NCBI RefSeq assembly: GCF_014840935.1
Contig: NZ_CP062005.1
Location: forward strand, 2,728,001 to 2,792,000
Source of the DNA: Halomonas sp. YLGW01
GTDB lineage: Bacteria; Pseudomonadota; Gammaproteobacteria; Pseudomonadales; Halomonadaceae
Reading direction: 5' to 3'
DNA: 64,000 nucleotides
Shown: positions 55,569 to 64,000 of the stretch, piece after piece
How positions within the stretch are numbered: the first letter of the stretch is position 1
Layout of the letters: the number at the start of each line of letters is the position of its first letter
Translations under genes and position numbers: made by a program
Notes under the pieces: model-generated
Databases searched by the model: none
The model's input: only the letters and a program-made list of their open reading frames with translations
Told to the model about the DNA's origin: nothing

Positions 55569-57416
55569 TCAGCGGTTGAGCGACATCAACAGCGCCATCA
55601 GGCGCTGCTTCTCTTCCCGCGACAGCCGCTGACCGCCCTTTTCCTTGGCCAACAAGGCGGCGTACTCGCTCTCCGGCGTCTGCCGGGACTGGGCGCGCCG
55701 AAAGTGCTCCACCAACCCGTCCAGTTCCGTGGCACGTGCCGCCGGCGGCATCAGCAGCTCGCGCCGCGCCAGCCCGGCCAGGCGCTCGCCTTCCTGACTG
55801 CCATGAAAGTGCGCCAGCAGCACCTGGACGCTGCGATAGCGCCCAGCCCGCAACAGCTTGACCAGATCCTTGAGCAGCACCCCATCGGGATCCCCCTCGG
55901 GACACCAGTCGAGCGAGTCGGGCAGCCGCTCGACCAGGGTCGGCTCATGCACCAGCAACTGCAGGGCGCGAGCGACGAAGCTCATGGCGCCGCTACGCCG
56001 CTCCCCGGACGGCGCGCCGCCACCCCAGGCGGCCGCTTCCTCGGGGGCGCCCCAGGCCTCGACGGGCATCTCGCCGCCCACCTCCTGGACAGCGGGCGCC
56101 GCCGGCGCCTTGGCAGCCAGCAGCGCAGTGAAGCGCGCCTGATCCACCCCGGTGCGCGAGGAAAGCTCGCTGAGCATCAGCGACTTCAGTACGCCTTCCG
56201 GCAGCTGCTCGATGGCCTTGAGCACCTGACTGACATAGCGCTCCCGATCCTCGACGCTGGCCAGGTCGCGTCCGCGCCCGGCCTGTTCGAACAGGAACTC
56301 TGACAGCGGGCTGGCACAGGTCACCCGATCCTTGAAAGCCTCGGGGCCTTCCCTGCGCACCAGGCTATCCGGGTCCTCGCCCTCGGGCAGGAACAGGAAG
56401 CGCGCCTGACGACCGTCGATCATCAGCGGCAGCACGTTGGCCAGCGCTCGACTGGCCGCCTGACGCCCCGCCTGGTCGCCGTCGAAGCAGAACACCACCT
56501 CGCCGACCATGCGGAACAGCCGTGTCAGGTGCTCCTCGCTGGTCGAGGTGCCCAGCGTCGCCACCGCGTTACGGATGCCGAACTGGGCGAGCGCCACCAC
56601 ATCCATGTAGCCTTCGACGATCAGCACCCGCTCCAGGTTACGATTCGCCTGACGCGCCTCGTAGAGGCCGTAGAGCTCACGCCCCTTGTGAAACACCGGA
56701 CTCTCCGGTGAGTTCAGGTACTTGGGCTTGGCGTCGCCGAGCACCCGGCCGCCGAAGGCAATGGTGCGCCCCTTGAAGTCGCGGATCGGGAACACGACCC
56801 GATCGCGAAAGCGATCGTAGGTGCGGCCGCTGTCCTCGCGATGCACCAGCAGGCCATATTCGACCTGGACCGCCTCAGAGACGCCCTGACTGGAGAGGTG
56901 GCGCTTGAGCGCCTCCCAGTCATCGGGAGCATAGCCGATGGCGAACTCGGCCTGCACCTCGGGCGACAGGTCGCGCCGCTCCAGATACCCCCTGGCCTCC
57001 TGGGCTTCCGGCATCTTCAGCCGCTCGCGGAAGAATCGCGAGGCCAGCTCCAGCAGGTTAACGCCTTCCTTGCGCTTCTGCTCCCGCGCCTGGGCGCGAG
57101 GATCGTCGGCCCCCTCTCGGGGCACTTCTAGCCCCTGGCGCGCGGCCAGCTGCTCGACCGCCTCGGGAAAGCGCAGATTGTCGTATTCCATCAGGAAGCG
57201 CAGCGCGTTACCGTGCGCGCCGCAGCCGAAGCAGTGATAGAACTGCTTGTCCTGACTGACGGTGAACGAGGGCGATTTCTCCTGATGGAAGGGGCATAGG
57301 CCCGCGTGGTTGCGCCCGTTCTTCTTGAGCGTCACCCGCTCGCCGACGACCTCGACCACGTCCACGCGGGCGAGCAGGTCATCGATGAAGCGTTGCGGAA
57401 TCTGGCCCATGGCCAT
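55569..57416 (-). CDS. dnaG: DNA primase
   Basis: A 615-residue primase. N-terminal CHC2 zinc domain (about 1-100; CPFHQEKSPSF and YHCFGCGAHGNA), catalytic TOPRIM core (about 255-370; VLIVEGYMDVVALAQFG and CFDGDQAGRQAA) and C-terminal DnaB-binding domain. ATG at 57416 (MAMGQIPQRFIDDLL) is chosen because AGGA lies 9 bases before it. The second ATG at 57410 is also possible, and upstream in-frame codons to 57488 are not conserved. A stretch near residues 440-475 is rich in Ala, Pro and Gly, a linker. Confidence 0.96.
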   Translation of the reverse strand: MAMGQIPQRFIDDLLARVDVVEVVGERVTLKKNGRNHAGLCPFHQEKSPSFTVSQDKQFYHCFGCGAHGNALRFLMEYDNLRFPEAVEQLAARQGLEVPREGADDPRAQAREQKRKEGVNLLELASRFFRERLKMPEAQEARGYLERRDLSPEVQAEFAIGYAPDDWEALKRHLSSQGVSEAVQVEYGLLVHREDSGRTYDRFRDRVVFPIRDFKGRTIAFGGRVLGDAKPKYLNSPESPVFHKGRELYGLYEARQANRNLERVLIVEGYMDVVALAQFGIRNAVATLGTSTSEEHLTRLFRMVGEVVFCFDGDQAGRQAASRALANVLPLMIDGRQARFLFLPEGEDPDSLVRREGPEAFKDRVTCASPLSEFLFEQAGRGRDLASVEDRERYVSQVLKAIEQLPEGVLKSLMLSELSSRTGVDQARFTALLAAKAPAAPAVQEVGGEMPVEAWGAPEEAAAWGGGAPSGERRSGAMSFVARALQLLVHEPTLVERLPDSLDWCPEGDPDGVLLKDLVKLLRAGRYRSVQVLLAHFHGSQEGERLAGLARRELLMPPAARATELDGLVEHFRRAQSRQTPESEYAALLAKEKGGQRLSREEKQRLMALLMSLNR

Positions 57417-57489
57417 CGCGAGGCATCCTGGAAAAACGACGGTTGGCGCCCGCCACGGGCTTTCCCGAGGCGACCACCAGAAAAACAAA

Positions 57490-57543
57490 CGGCCACCGGA
57501 TGGCGGCCGCTTGGCATCCCTCTAGGACGGCAGAGCCGCCCTT
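57490..57543 (-). terminator. Imperfect hairpins between rpsU and dnaG
   Basis: Two stems with mismatches lie here: CGGCCACC/GGCGGCCG at the dnaG side and AGGACGGC-AGA-GCCGCCCT at the rpsU side. In E. coli an attenuating terminator lies between rpsU and dnaG and keeps primase low. These stems may serve that role. No T-run is seen. Confidence 0.35.
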
Positions 57544-57551
57544 AGTACGGA

Positions 57552-57767
57552 TTAATACAGCCGTTCGAAACGCTTGCGCTCGCGCTGGAGCTTCTTGGCG
57601 TGACGCTTGACAGCGGCAGCGGCCTTACGCTTGCGCTCGGCAGTCGGCTTCTCGTAGTGCTCGCGACGACGCACCTCGGACAGAACACCGGCTTTTTCGC
57701 AGGAACGCTTGAAGCGACGCAGCGCGACGTCGAACGGCTCGTTATCACGTACTTTGACAGAAGGCAT
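57552..57767 (-). CDS. rpsU: 30S ribosomal protein S21
   Basis: A 71-residue basic protein ([28 protein letters not shown], given in part) matching bS21 over its whole length. AGGTGAG lies 6 bases before the ATG. It is the first gene of the macromolecular synthesis operon. Confidence 0.97.
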   Translation of the reverse strand: MPSVKVRDNEPFDVALRRFKRSCEKAGVLSEVRRREHYEKPTAERKRKAAAAVKRHAKKLQRERKRFERLY

Positions 57768-57941
57768 TAAGCACTCACCTACCTTGGAATCATGAGTTCG
57801 GTTTGAACGCACGCCTCGAGCCACGGGCCTCGCTTGAAACATAACGTCTATATCGCCTTGGGGGCGACACAGGGAATCATGAGGAAGAAGCGAGAAAGCG
57901 AGTGGAGCCCGGGCGCACGACCCAGTCATACAGCGCACAGT

Positions 57942-57970
57942 ATTCTAGTCGTGGCCCGCCGACTTTGCAA
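57942..57970 (-). promoter_or_regulatory. Sigma-70 promoter of rpsU
   Basis: Reading leftward: -35 TTGCAA, a 17-base spacer, and -10 TAGAAT. Transcription should start near 57935, leaving a leader of about 170 bases before rpsU. Spacing is ideal and both hexamers are one or two bases from consensus. Confidence 0.65.
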
Positions 57971-58011
57971 ACCTCGGCGTCCCACCGGTGCCCGAGGAGA
58001 GGCAAAGCACG

Positions 58012-58017
58012 TATAAT
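58012..58017 (+). promoter_or_regulatory. -10 element of tsaD
   Basis: A perfect TATAAT, 45 bases before the tsaD start codon. The -35 position (57989-57994) is a poor match. It is divergent from the rpsU promoter, with start sites about 90 bases apart. Confidence 0.55.
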
Positions 58018-58062
58018 ACGCGGTTTACTGTTAGCCAGTTACCATGAGCCTGGGGCCTTACC

Positions 58063-59094
58063 ATGCGCGTATTAGGGATAGAGACGTCCTGCGACGAGAC
58101 CGGCGTTGCCCTCTATGACACCGAGCGCGGCCTGATCGCCGACGCCCTCTACAGCCAGATCGCCATGCATGCCGAGTACGGCGGTGTGGTGCCGGAACTC
58201 GCCTCCCGGGACCACACCCGCAAGCTGCTGCCACTGATCGAGGAAGTACTCGACGACGCCGGCATGACCCGCCATGAGCTCGACGGCATCGCCTATACCG
58301 CAGGCCCGGGCCTGGTCGGCGCCCTGATGGTCGGCGCCTCCACCGCCCATGGCCTGGCACGCGCGCTGGATATCCCGGTGCTCGGCGTACACCACATGGA
58401 GGGCCACCTGCTGGCCCCGATGCTCGAGGACGAGCCGCCGGCCTTCCCCTTCGTCGCCCTGCTGGTATCCGGCGGCCACACCCAGCTGGTCGAGGTGCGC
58501 GGGCTCGGCGATTACCGCCTGCTCGGCGAATCGGTGGACGACGCCGCCGGCGAAGCCTTCGACAAGGCCGCCAAGATGCTGAGCCTTGAGTACCCGGGCG
58601 GGCCCAACGTGGCGCGCCTGGCCGAGCAAGGCGACCCGACGCGCTTCCGCTTCCCGCGCCCGATGACCGATCGACCGGGACTCGACTTCAGCTTCTCTGG
58701 ACTCAAGACCCACACCCTGACCGCCACCCGCGCCCTGAAGGAGGCCGGCGAGCTCGATGATCAGGCCCGCGCGGATGTCGCACGCGCCTTCGAGGAAGCG
58801 GTGGTCGACACCCTGGTGATCAAGTGCCGGCGCGCCCTCGATGCCACCGGTTTGAAGCGCCTGGTAGTGGCCGGCGGGGTCAGCGCCAACACCCGGCTTC
58901 GCGAGCGCCTGGCCGTCGAGACCGACAAGCGTGGCGCCAAGGCCTTCTACCCACGGGGGCGCTTCTGCACCGATAACGGCGCCATGATCGCCTATGTGGG
59001 GGCCCAGCGGTTGCTGGCCGGCGAGCGAGATGACAGCGCCATGCGCGCCGTGCCCCGCTGGCCGCTGGATCAGCTGGCCCCGGCCGGACACTGA
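58063..59094 (+). CDS. tsaD: tRNA threonylcarbamoyladenosine transferase TsaD
   Basis: A 343-residue ASKHA-fold enzyme that, with TsaB and TsaE, places threonylcarbamoyl on A37 of ANN-decoding tRNAs. Motifs are [30 protein letters not shown], the iron-binding [18 protein letters not shown] and [15 protein letters not shown]. Length is normal. Its final 38 codons form the first copy of a tandem repeat that continues 260 bases past the stop. Confidence 0.97.
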   Translation: MRVLGIETSCDETGVALYDTERGLIADALYSQIAMHAEYGGVVPELASRDHTRKLLPLIEEVLDDAGMTRHELDGIAYTAGPGLVGALMVGASTAHGLARALDIPVLGVHHMEGHLLAPMLEDEPPAFPFVALLVSGGHTQLVEVRGLGDYRLLGESVDDAAGEAFDKAAKMLSLEYPGGPNVARLAEQGDPTRFRFPRPMTDRPGLDFSFSGLKTHTLTATRALKEAGELDDQARADVARAFEEAVVDTLVIKCRRALDATGLKRLVVAGGVSANTRLRERLAVETDKRGAKAFYPRGRFCTDNGAMIAYVGAQRLLAGERDDSAMRAVPRWPLDQLAPAGH

Positions 59095-59356
59095 CCAAAC
59101 GCCATGATCGCGCTTGTGACGGTTCCAGAGCTCAACGCCTGCTGGCCGGCGAGCGTGACCACAGCGCCATGCGGGCGGTGCCCCGCAGGCCGCTGGATCG
59201 GCTCACGCCTGCCTGACACTGACCAAACGCCATGACCGCTCTCTCTAGGGTCACAGCGCACAACGCCTGCTGGCCGGCGAGCGGGATGACGGCGCCATGC
59301 GCCCCGTGCCCCGCTGGCCGCTGAATCAGTTAACGCCTGCGGGATCCGCCTCAGCC
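58981..59356 (+). repeat. Tandem diverged copies of the tsaD 3' end
   Basis: Copy 1 is the end of tsaD (58981-59100, 120 bases). Copy 2 (59101-59228) and copy 3 (59229 to about 59356) are each 128 bases. All begin GCCATGA-CGC, contain CTGGCCGGCGAGCG and a tsaD-tail-like frame, and copies 1 and 2 end CACTGACCAAAC. In the tsaD frame copy 2 reads [18 protein letters not shown] and stops with TPA*. Copy 3 reads [18 protein letters not shown] and runs on to GSASA*. Many differences are at third codon positions. Copies 2 and 3 have no start or binding site and are not genes. Confidence 0.9.
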
Positions 59357-59375
59357 TGACCGACGTATCACGTCC

Positions 59376-59996
59376 CTACTCCTCGTCACGGGCGCCATCG
59401 ACCGATAGCGCCTGCTCCCCGCCTCGCCCCAGGCGCTGGATATTCCACACATGGCGCACCAGCACCAGCAGCGCGAAAACGACGATCACCCCGCCATAAT
59501 CAGGGGCCAGCCACAGGCTGACCAGTGGCGCCAGGGTCGCGCTGGCAAGCGACGCCACCGACGCGGTTCGCACGCGCCAGGCCAGCAGGGCCCAGCAGGC
59601 GGCGCTGATCAACGCAACCCCGGGCGCCAGCACCAACAGTACCCCGAAGGCACTGGCCACCGCCTTGCCGCCGCGAAAACGGTGCCAGGGCGGGTAGCTG
59701 TGACCCAGCAGCACGGCAAGCCCCACCAGCCCCTGCGCCCAGGGCGCCAACTCCAGCATCTGGGCAGCGATCAGCACCGGCATGCCCTTGGCGGCATCCA
59801 GCGTCAGGGTGGCCAACGCCAGGCGCGCCCCGTAGAGGCGCAGCACATTGGAGAACCCCGGGTTGCAGGAGCCGGCCAGGCGCGGGTCGCGCACCCCGGC
59901 GAGCCGGCACACGGCCAGGGCGCCCAGGGCACTGCCACTGAGATAGCCCAGCGCCAGCAGCACCCCCATGGCGAGAGCCAGTTGACTTGGCGGCAT
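59376..59996 (-). CDS. plsY: Glycerol-3-phosphate acyltransferase PlsY
   Basis: A 206-residue inner-membrane enzyme that acylates glycerol-3-phosphate using acyl-phosphate, with about five helices. The three family motifs are present but altered: GSCNPGFSNVLR (usual GSGNPGATNVLR), GHSYPPWHRFRGGKAVA (usual GGKGVA) and RHVWNIQRL (usual). ATG at 59996 follows AGGAGG by 6 bases. Convergent with tsaD, divergent from folB. Confidence 0.92.
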   Translation of the reverse strand: MPPSQLALAMGVLLALGYLSGSALGALAVCRLAGVRDPRLAGSCNPGFSNVLRLYGARLALATLTLDAAKGMPVLIAAQMLELAPWAQGLVGLAVLLGHSYPPWHRFRGGKAVASAFGVLLVLAPGVALISAACWALLAWRVRTASVASLASATLAPLVSLWLAPDYGGVIVVFALLVLVRHVWNIQRLGRGGEQALSVDGARDEE

Positions 59997-60102
59997 GAGG
60001 ATCCTCCTGGGAGTCGCGGCGGCCAGCCATGATTCTGCCCGCGGACTCACGTACAATCGAGCGCCGGCAATTCTTACAGACCGACAGGTGGGGGATGCAT
60101 TG

Positions 60103-60459
60103 ATGGATTGCGTGCTGATCGAGGCGCTCGAGGTAGACACCGTGATCGGAGTCTACGACTGGGAGCGTGACATACTCCAGCGCCTGGTCCTCGACCTGGA
60201 ACTGGCCACCGACATCCGGCCCGCCGCGGCGGATGACGACATCGCCAAGACCCTGGACTATGCGGCCATCAGCGAGCGCATCACCGTCTTCGCCCGTGAG
60301 CATGACTTCGCGTTGGTGGAGACCTTCGCCGAGCGCCTCGCCGCGACCCTGCGCCAGGAATTCTCCATCGCCTGGCTGGCCCTCACGGTGCGCAAGCCCG
60401 GCGCCGTGGCCAGCGCCCGGGCCGTCGGCGTGCGCATCACCCGGGGCGAGCGACCATGA
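60103..60459 (+). CDS. folB: Dihydroneopterin aldolase
   Basis: A 118-residue enzyme of folate biosynthesis that cleaves dihydroneopterin to 6-hydroxymethyl-dihydropterin. Typical segments are GVYDWERDILQRLVLDLEL, TLDYAAISERITVF, FALVETFAERLAATL and LTVRKPGAVASARAVGVRI. ATG at 60103 fits the family start, with a G-rich binding site upstream. Its stop overlaps the folK start (ATGA), so the two are coupled. Confidence 0.94.
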   Translation: MDCVLIEALEVDTVIGVYDWERDILQRLVLDLELATDIRPAAADDDIAKTLDYAAISERITVFAREHDFALVETFAERLAATLRQEFSIAWLALTVRKPGAVASARAVGVRITRGERP

Positions 60460-60959
60460 ACCGGGTCACGGTCAGCATCGGCAGCAACATCGAACGCGAT
60501 CATCACGTACGGATCTGTCTCGACGCCCTTCACGCCACCTTCGGCGAACTGGCCGTGTCGCGGGTCTTCGAGAGCGAGCCGGTGGGCTTCGAGGACGGGC
60601 GTAACTTCTACAACCTGGTGGCGGCCTTCGACTGCGACTGGACAGTAGGCGAGCTGCAGGCCTGGTGCAAGCGCCTGGAATTCGCCAATGGCCGGAGCAA
60701 GAACAGCACCAAGTTCAGCCCCCGCACCCTGGATATCGACCTGCTGACGGTAGGGAATCTCATTGGCATGCAGGACGGCGTCGAGCTGCCTCGCGACGAA
60801 ATCCTGCACCACGCCTTCGTGCTGCAGCCGCTGGCAGAACTGCTGCCCGACGCCACCCATCCGCTTACCCGCCAACCCTATCGCGACCTCTGGGCGAAGT
60901 TTCGCTCAACCGAGCAGCAGCTTTGGCCGATAGCGTTCTCATGGGAGCCGCATTCTTAA
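60456..60959 (+). CDS. folK: 2-amino-4-hydroxy-6-hydroxymethyldihydropteridine pyrophosphokinase
   Basis: A 167-residue HPPK that pyrophosphorylates the FolB product for folate synthesis. Motifs are VTVSIGSNIERDHHVR, VFESEPVGF and FSPRTLDIDLL (metal Asp residues). The NGRSKNSTKF segment replaces the usual R-x-x-RWG loop, a recurring FolK variant. It overlaps folB by four bases. Confidence 0.93.
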   Translation: MNRVTVSIGSNIERDHHVRICLDALHATFGELAVSRVFESEPVGFEDGRNFYNLVAAFDCDWTVGELQAWCKRLEFANGRSKNSTKFSPRTLDIDLLTVGNLIGMQDGVELPRDEILHHAFVLQPLAELLPDATHPLTRQPYRDLWAKFRSTEQQLWPIAFSWEPHS

Positions 60960-61004
60960 CCGCAGGCTGACCCAACGGCCACAATGACACAACAAGGAGA
61001 TCGC

Positions 61005-61934
61005 ATGACGGCACAATATCGCCTAGTAACGCGTAGTGATTTCGATGGGCTGGTATGCGGGGCGCTACTCAAGCACCTGGGCATGATCGATGACATCCTC
61101 TTCGTTCACCCCAAGGACATGCAGGACGGCAAGATCGAGATCACTGCCCGCGACATCACCACGAACTTGCCCTATGTCCCCGGCTGCCATCTGGCCTTCG
61201 ACCACCACCTTAGCGAGATGGTGCGCAATGAACAGCGCGCCGACCACCATATCATCGACCCCGACGCCCCCTCGGCTGCCCGGGTGTTATGGCAGCACTA
61301 CGGTGGCCATGAGGTCTTCCCCGCCCGCTGGGACGACATGATGGCGGCGGTCGACAAGGGCGATGCCGCGCAATTCAGCCGCGACGAGATCCTCGACCCG
61401 CAGGGCTGGGTGCTGCTCAACTTCATCATGGATGCTCGCACGGGCCTGGGCCGCTTCCGCGACTTCCGCATCTCCAACTACGAGCTGATGATGAAGCTGA
61501 TCGATTACTGCCGCGAGCATACGATCGATGACATCCTGGCGCTGCCGGATGTCCGCGAGCGCACCGACCTGTATCGGGAGCACACCGAGGCGGCCAAGGC
61601 ACAGCTGCAGCGCTGCGCCCAGGTTCATGGCAACCTGGTGGTGCTGGACCTACGCGAGGAAACCACGATCTATGCGACCAACCGGTTCGTGATCTATGCC
61701 CTGTACCCAGCATGCAACATCTCCATTCATGTGCTGTGGGGACTGAAGCAGCAGAACACCGTATTCGCCATCGGTAAGTCGATCCTCGATCGCAGCAGCC
61801 AGACCAACATCGGTGAGCTCTGCCTCGCCTATGGTGGCGGCGGTCACCGCAACGCCGGCACCTGCCAGATCGACAACGGCAAGGCAGCCGAGACCCTAGA
61901 GGCGCTGATCGCCCGCATCACTACCGACGGCTGA
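61005..61934 (+). CDS. DHH family phosphoesterase
   Basis: A 309-residue protein with the DHH metal site (VTRSDFDGLVCGALL; LAFDHHLSE) and a DHHA1-type C-terminus (LAYGGGGHRNAGTCQ). Family members hydrolyse oligonucleotides, cyclic dinucleotide products or polyphosphate. This subgroup is often called exopolyphosphatase-like without proof. ATG at 61005 follows AAGGAG by 5 bases, preferred over the ATG at 60984, which precedes that site. It follows folK by 45 bases and is convergent with cca. Confidence 0.88.
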   Translation: MTAQYRLVTRSDFDGLVCGALLKHLGMIDDILFVHPKDMQDGKIEITARDITTNLPYVPGCHLAFDHHLSEMVRNEQRADHHIIDPDAPSAARVLWQHYGGHEVFPARWDDMMAAVDKGDAAQFSRDEILDPQGWVLLNFIMDARTGLGRFRDFRISNYELMMKLIDYCREHTIDDILALPDVRERTDLYREHTEAAKAQLQRCAQVHGNLVVLDLREETTIYATNRFVIYALYPACNISIHVLWGLKQQNTVFAIGKSILDRSSQTNIGELCLAYGGGGHRNAGTCQIDNGKAAETLEALIARITTDG

Positions 61935-61966
61935 GCCTCCTCTCCTCCTGCCGGCCCGCTCGAGGC

Positions 61967-63127
61967 TCATGGGCCCGACAGGACTCTCTGGATGCTGGCA
62001 AGGCGACGCCTCGCCAGCTCGTCCCCCAGCGCCTTGCCCTTGAAGCCTTCCTCGAGCAGTGCCTTGGGCGCGATCGCCTGCGCCGCCCGATAGGCCTCGT
62101 CCAGGCGCCGGGCGAGCTCCGGCGCGTCCAGCGACAGGAGTGCCAACTGCGGCGCCAGGCGCTCGTCGCGCCGCCAGGCATCGATGCCGTCCAGCCAGCC
62201 GAGTACCTGGGCGGCGGCGAGGGGCGCTGCCTCACTGTCCAAGCGCAACGCTCGGGTCCGGGATGCCTGGCGCGCCAGGTCGGCGTAGGCCTTGGGCAGC
62301 TTGAGACGCTCGGCAAGCGCGGCCCGGTCGCCTTCCTCGAGGTGCTCGAGAAGCCGCGCCCAGCGCCAGCGCCGCAGGTCACTGGCCTCGTCGTCCGCGC
62401 CATCGCTCGGCGGCGCCGGCAGGCGATGCAGCCGGTCCAGGGCCACGCTCAGGGCCTCACGGTCGACCACCAGCTCCGGCATCAGCACGTCGAGCGCCCC
62501 GCAGTCATCGAGGGCCGTGAAATAGGCCGCGGGAGACGGCTCGCCCAGCGCCTTCTCGGTCTCGGTCCAGACCCGCTCGGCGACCAGGTGCGCAAGCTCG
62601 CCACTCTCGGCGAGCTCGCGCATCAGGGCCTGAGTGTCCTCGGCGATATGAAAGCCAAGCCCCCGATAGCGGGCCAGGAAGCGCGCGGTACGCAGCACCC
62701 GCAGCGGGTCCTCGACGAAGGCCGGCGAGACGTGGCGCAGCCGCTTCGCGGCGAGGTCCTGCTGGCCCTGGAAGGGATCGGTCAGGGTGCCGTCGGCGGC
62801 CTCGGCCATGGCGTTGATGGTCAGGTCGCGGCGCGCCAGGTCATCTTCGAGGCTGACCTCTGGACTGGCATGCACGACGAAGCCGGTGTAGCCGTGACCG
62901 CGCTTGCGCTCGGTGCGCGCCAGGGCGTATTCCTCATGGGTCACCGGATGCAGGAAGACCGGAAAGTCGCGACCCACCGGGGTGAAGCCGCGCCGAGTCA
63001 TCTCCTCGACGCTTGCCCCGACCACCACCCAGTCATGATCGACCACCGGCCAGCCCAGGCGCGCATCGCGCACCGCACCGCCCACGCAATAGACCTCGAG
63101 GCCTTCAAGGAAACGATCGCCGCTCAT
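61967..63127 (-). CDS. cca: CCA-adding tRNA nucleotidyltransferase
   Basis: A 386-residue class II enzyme that builds or repairs the tRNA 3' CCA end. Catalytic parts are [28 protein letters not shown] (the D-x-D pair), [12 protein letters not shown] and the [16 protein letters not shown] helix. The C-terminal region lacks a recognisable HD phosphohydrolase motif: where E. coli Cca has H-D-x-G-K, this one reads [12 protein letters not shown]. It overlaps glpE by four bases (ATGA). Confidence 0.94.
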   Translation of the reverse strand: MSGDRFLEGLEVYCVGGAVRDARLGWPVVDHDWVVVGASVEEMTRRGFTPVGRDFPVFLHPVTHEEYALARTERKRGHGYTGFVVHASPEVSLEDDLARRDLTINAMAEAADGTLTDPFQGQQDLAAKRLRHVSPAFVEDPLRVLRTARFLARYRGLGFHIAEDTQALMRELAESGELAHLVAERVWTETEKALGEPSPAAYFTALDDCGALDVLMPELVVDREALSVALDRLHRLPAPPSDGADDEASDLRRWRWARLLEHLEEGDRAALAERLKLPKAYADLARQASRTRALRLDSEAAPLAAAQVLGWLDGIDAWRRDERLAPQLALLSLDAPELARRLDEAYRAAQAIAPKALLEEGFKGKALGDELARRRLASIQRVLSGP

Positions 63128-63462
63128 GCCGGTGCCGTGGCCACACGGGTAGGATGCCGGGCAGCCCAGTCAGTGAAGCCGCCATCCAGACTGTACACCC
63201 GGGCATAGCCCTGGCCGGCGAGCCAGGCCGCGGCCTGCTGACTGGAATGGCCGTGGTAGCAGACCACCACCAGCGGCGTGTCCTTGGACGTTTCGTCGAG
63301 CAGCGCGCCGACGCTTGCGTTATCCAGATGGCGGCTCGCCGGGATATGGCCCTGGGCGAAGCTCATCGGGTCGCGGATATCGACCAGCGCAAGCGACTCG
63401 CCGGCGTCCAGCCAGGTTTTCAGGGTGGGGATGTCCAGGTGCTCGAAGGGCGTATCGCTCAT
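63124..63462 (-). CDS. glpE: Thiosulfate sulfurtransferase GlpE (rhodanese)
   Basis: A 112-residue single-domain rhodanese moving sulfur from thiosulfate to cyanide or thioredoxin in vitro. The active-site loop is CYHGHSSQ, nearly identical to E. coli GlpE as I recall. Other segments are [18 protein letters not shown] and [14 protein letters not shown] lies 5 bases before the ATG. It is upstream of and coupled to cca. Confidence 0.93.
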   Translation of the reverse strand: MSDTPFEHLDIPTLKTWLDAGESLALVDIRDPMSFAQGHIPASRHLDNASVGALLDETSKDTPLVVVCYHGHSSQQAAAWLAGQGYARVYSLDGGFTDWAARHPTRVATAPA

Positions 63463-63533
63463 GGTAACTCCAGGAAAGAGAAGGTACGGGAAGAAAAGGG
63501 ACGGAAGAGAAGGTGATGCAGGCCTCGGGGCGG

Positions 63534-64000
63534 TCAGGGCCGGGCCCGTCTGGGATCGCGGCTCGGCTGGTGATAGCGCTTGCCGGTGGAGAGATCCAGC
63601 GCGGTCAGGCTGCCGCCCCACACGCAGCCGGTATCCAGGGCCTCGGCGCGCACCCGGCTGCCGGGGGTGGCCCCTTCCAGCGCCGCCCAGTGGCCAAAGA
63701 GGATGTGGGGATCGTCCTCGCGGGGATAGATGAACCAGGGAGCGAAGCCCTCCGGCGCCGAGTCGAGCCCTTCCTTGGCGGAGAAATCGAGATGCCCCTC
63801 GGAATCGATGAAGCGCATGCGGGTGAAGGCATTGGTAATGAAGCGCAGGCGTTCGATGCCGTCGAGATCGTCCCGCCAACGGTTCGGACGGTTGCCATAC
63901 ATCCGAGCGAGGAAGTCACCGGCGTCCCCGGCGAGCCGCGCCTCGACCTCACCGGCCAGCGCCTGAGCCTTTGCCACCGACCACTGGGGCAGCAATCCCG
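63534..64000 (-). CDS. apaH: Diadenosine tetraphosphatase ApaH, C-terminal part (5' end beyond the window)
   Basis: The last 155 codons or so of ApaH, which splits Ap4A symmetrically into two ADP. The visible part begins in the GLLPQWSVAKAQALAGEVEARL region and carries MYGNRPNRWRDDL, FTRMRFIDSEGHLDF, APWF and ILFGHWAALEG, ending near ALDTGCVWGGSLTAL. The N-terminal metal motifs lie outside. The gene is upstream of glpE with a 71-base gap that holds nothing notable. Confidence 0.92.
   Translation of the reverse strand, partial: GLLPQWSVAKAQALAGEVEARLAGDAGDFLARMYGNRPNRWRDDLDGIERLRFITNAFTRMRFIDSEGHLDFSAKEGLDSAPEGFAPWFIYPREDDPHILFGHWAALEGATPGSRVRAEALDTGCVWGGSLTALDLSTGKRYHQPSRDPRRARP

Noticed and set aside
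59101-59356. Second and third tsaD-like copies as small genes
   Set aside because: No start codon with a binding site, and the upstream part of each unit is out of frame with the conserved tail. Treated as repeats.

Overview
The window is GC-rich, gene-dense bacterial chromosome. A rpsU-dnaG-rpoD block, tsaD divergent from rpsU, and the folB/folK, cca, glpE and apaH genes indicate a gammaproteobacterium. A BCCT osmolyte transporter, several TRAP transporters and a complete glycine betaine demethylation set point to a halophile, most likely Halomonadaceae (Halomonas, Chromohalobacter or a relative). That genus-level guess rests on gene content and protein similarity as I recall it, not on a search. 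I see no tRNA, rRNA, CRISPR array, insertion sequence or prophage.

Layout. 1-9.7 kb: an AEC permease behind a possible GntR-type operator; a three-gene ABC export system (ATPase, double-FtsX permease, HlyD-like adaptor); a secreted CehA/McbA-type PHP hydrolase; a periplasmic PQQ sugar dehydrogenase. 9.7-13.1 kb: divergent gbcB and gbcA (glycine betaine demethylase) and an Lrp/AsnC regulator. 13.5-19.2 kb: a five-gene run of TRAP transporter (P, Q, M), TauE/SafE permease and gamma-glutamyltransferase homologue behind a candidate sigma-54 promoter. 19.2-24.2 kb: an NAD-dependent molybdenum formate dehydrogenase (fused FdsG-FdsB chain, FdsA-type chain, and a small unrecognised protein). 24.6-26.8 kb: a universal stress protein and a BCCT transporter. 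26.9-33.9 kb: a DEDDh exonuclease with a cNMP/CBS/DUF294 protein, a DUF4168 protein, and a second TRAP system with fused membrane subunits. 34.5-36.3 kb: an EAL phosphodiesterase and a PAS-GGDEF cyclase. 36.3-44.3 kb: a six-gene minus-strand operon, M19 dipeptidase homologue - DUF5943 - dgcA - dgcB - etfA - etfB. 44.5-52.6 kb: mtgA, the AraC/GlxA-type regulator gbdR, fghA and adhC with a divergent LysR gene, and L-serine dehydratase with a divergent LysR gene. 52.7-64 kb: a membrane protein and housekeeping genes.

How it fits together. BCCT imports betaine. GbcAB makes dimethylglycine plus formaldehyde. DgcAB, with its electron transfer flavoprotein, makes sarcosine plus formaldehyde. AdhC and FghA turn glutathione-trapped formaldehyde into formate, and the formate dehydrogenase oxidises formate to CO2 with NADH. 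Serine, made from glycine plus a C1 unit elsewhere, is deaminated by SdaA to pyruvate. GbdR is the expected activator. Sarcosine oxidase and glyA are not in the window.

Most notable: (1) two diverged tandem copies of the tsaD 3' end directly after tsaD; (2) the dipeptidase homologue in the dgc operon appears to lack three of the five canonical zinc ligands; (3) an unrecognised 84-residue protein at the position where fdsD is often found; (4) 11-bp repeats in helical phase upstream of the dgc operon.
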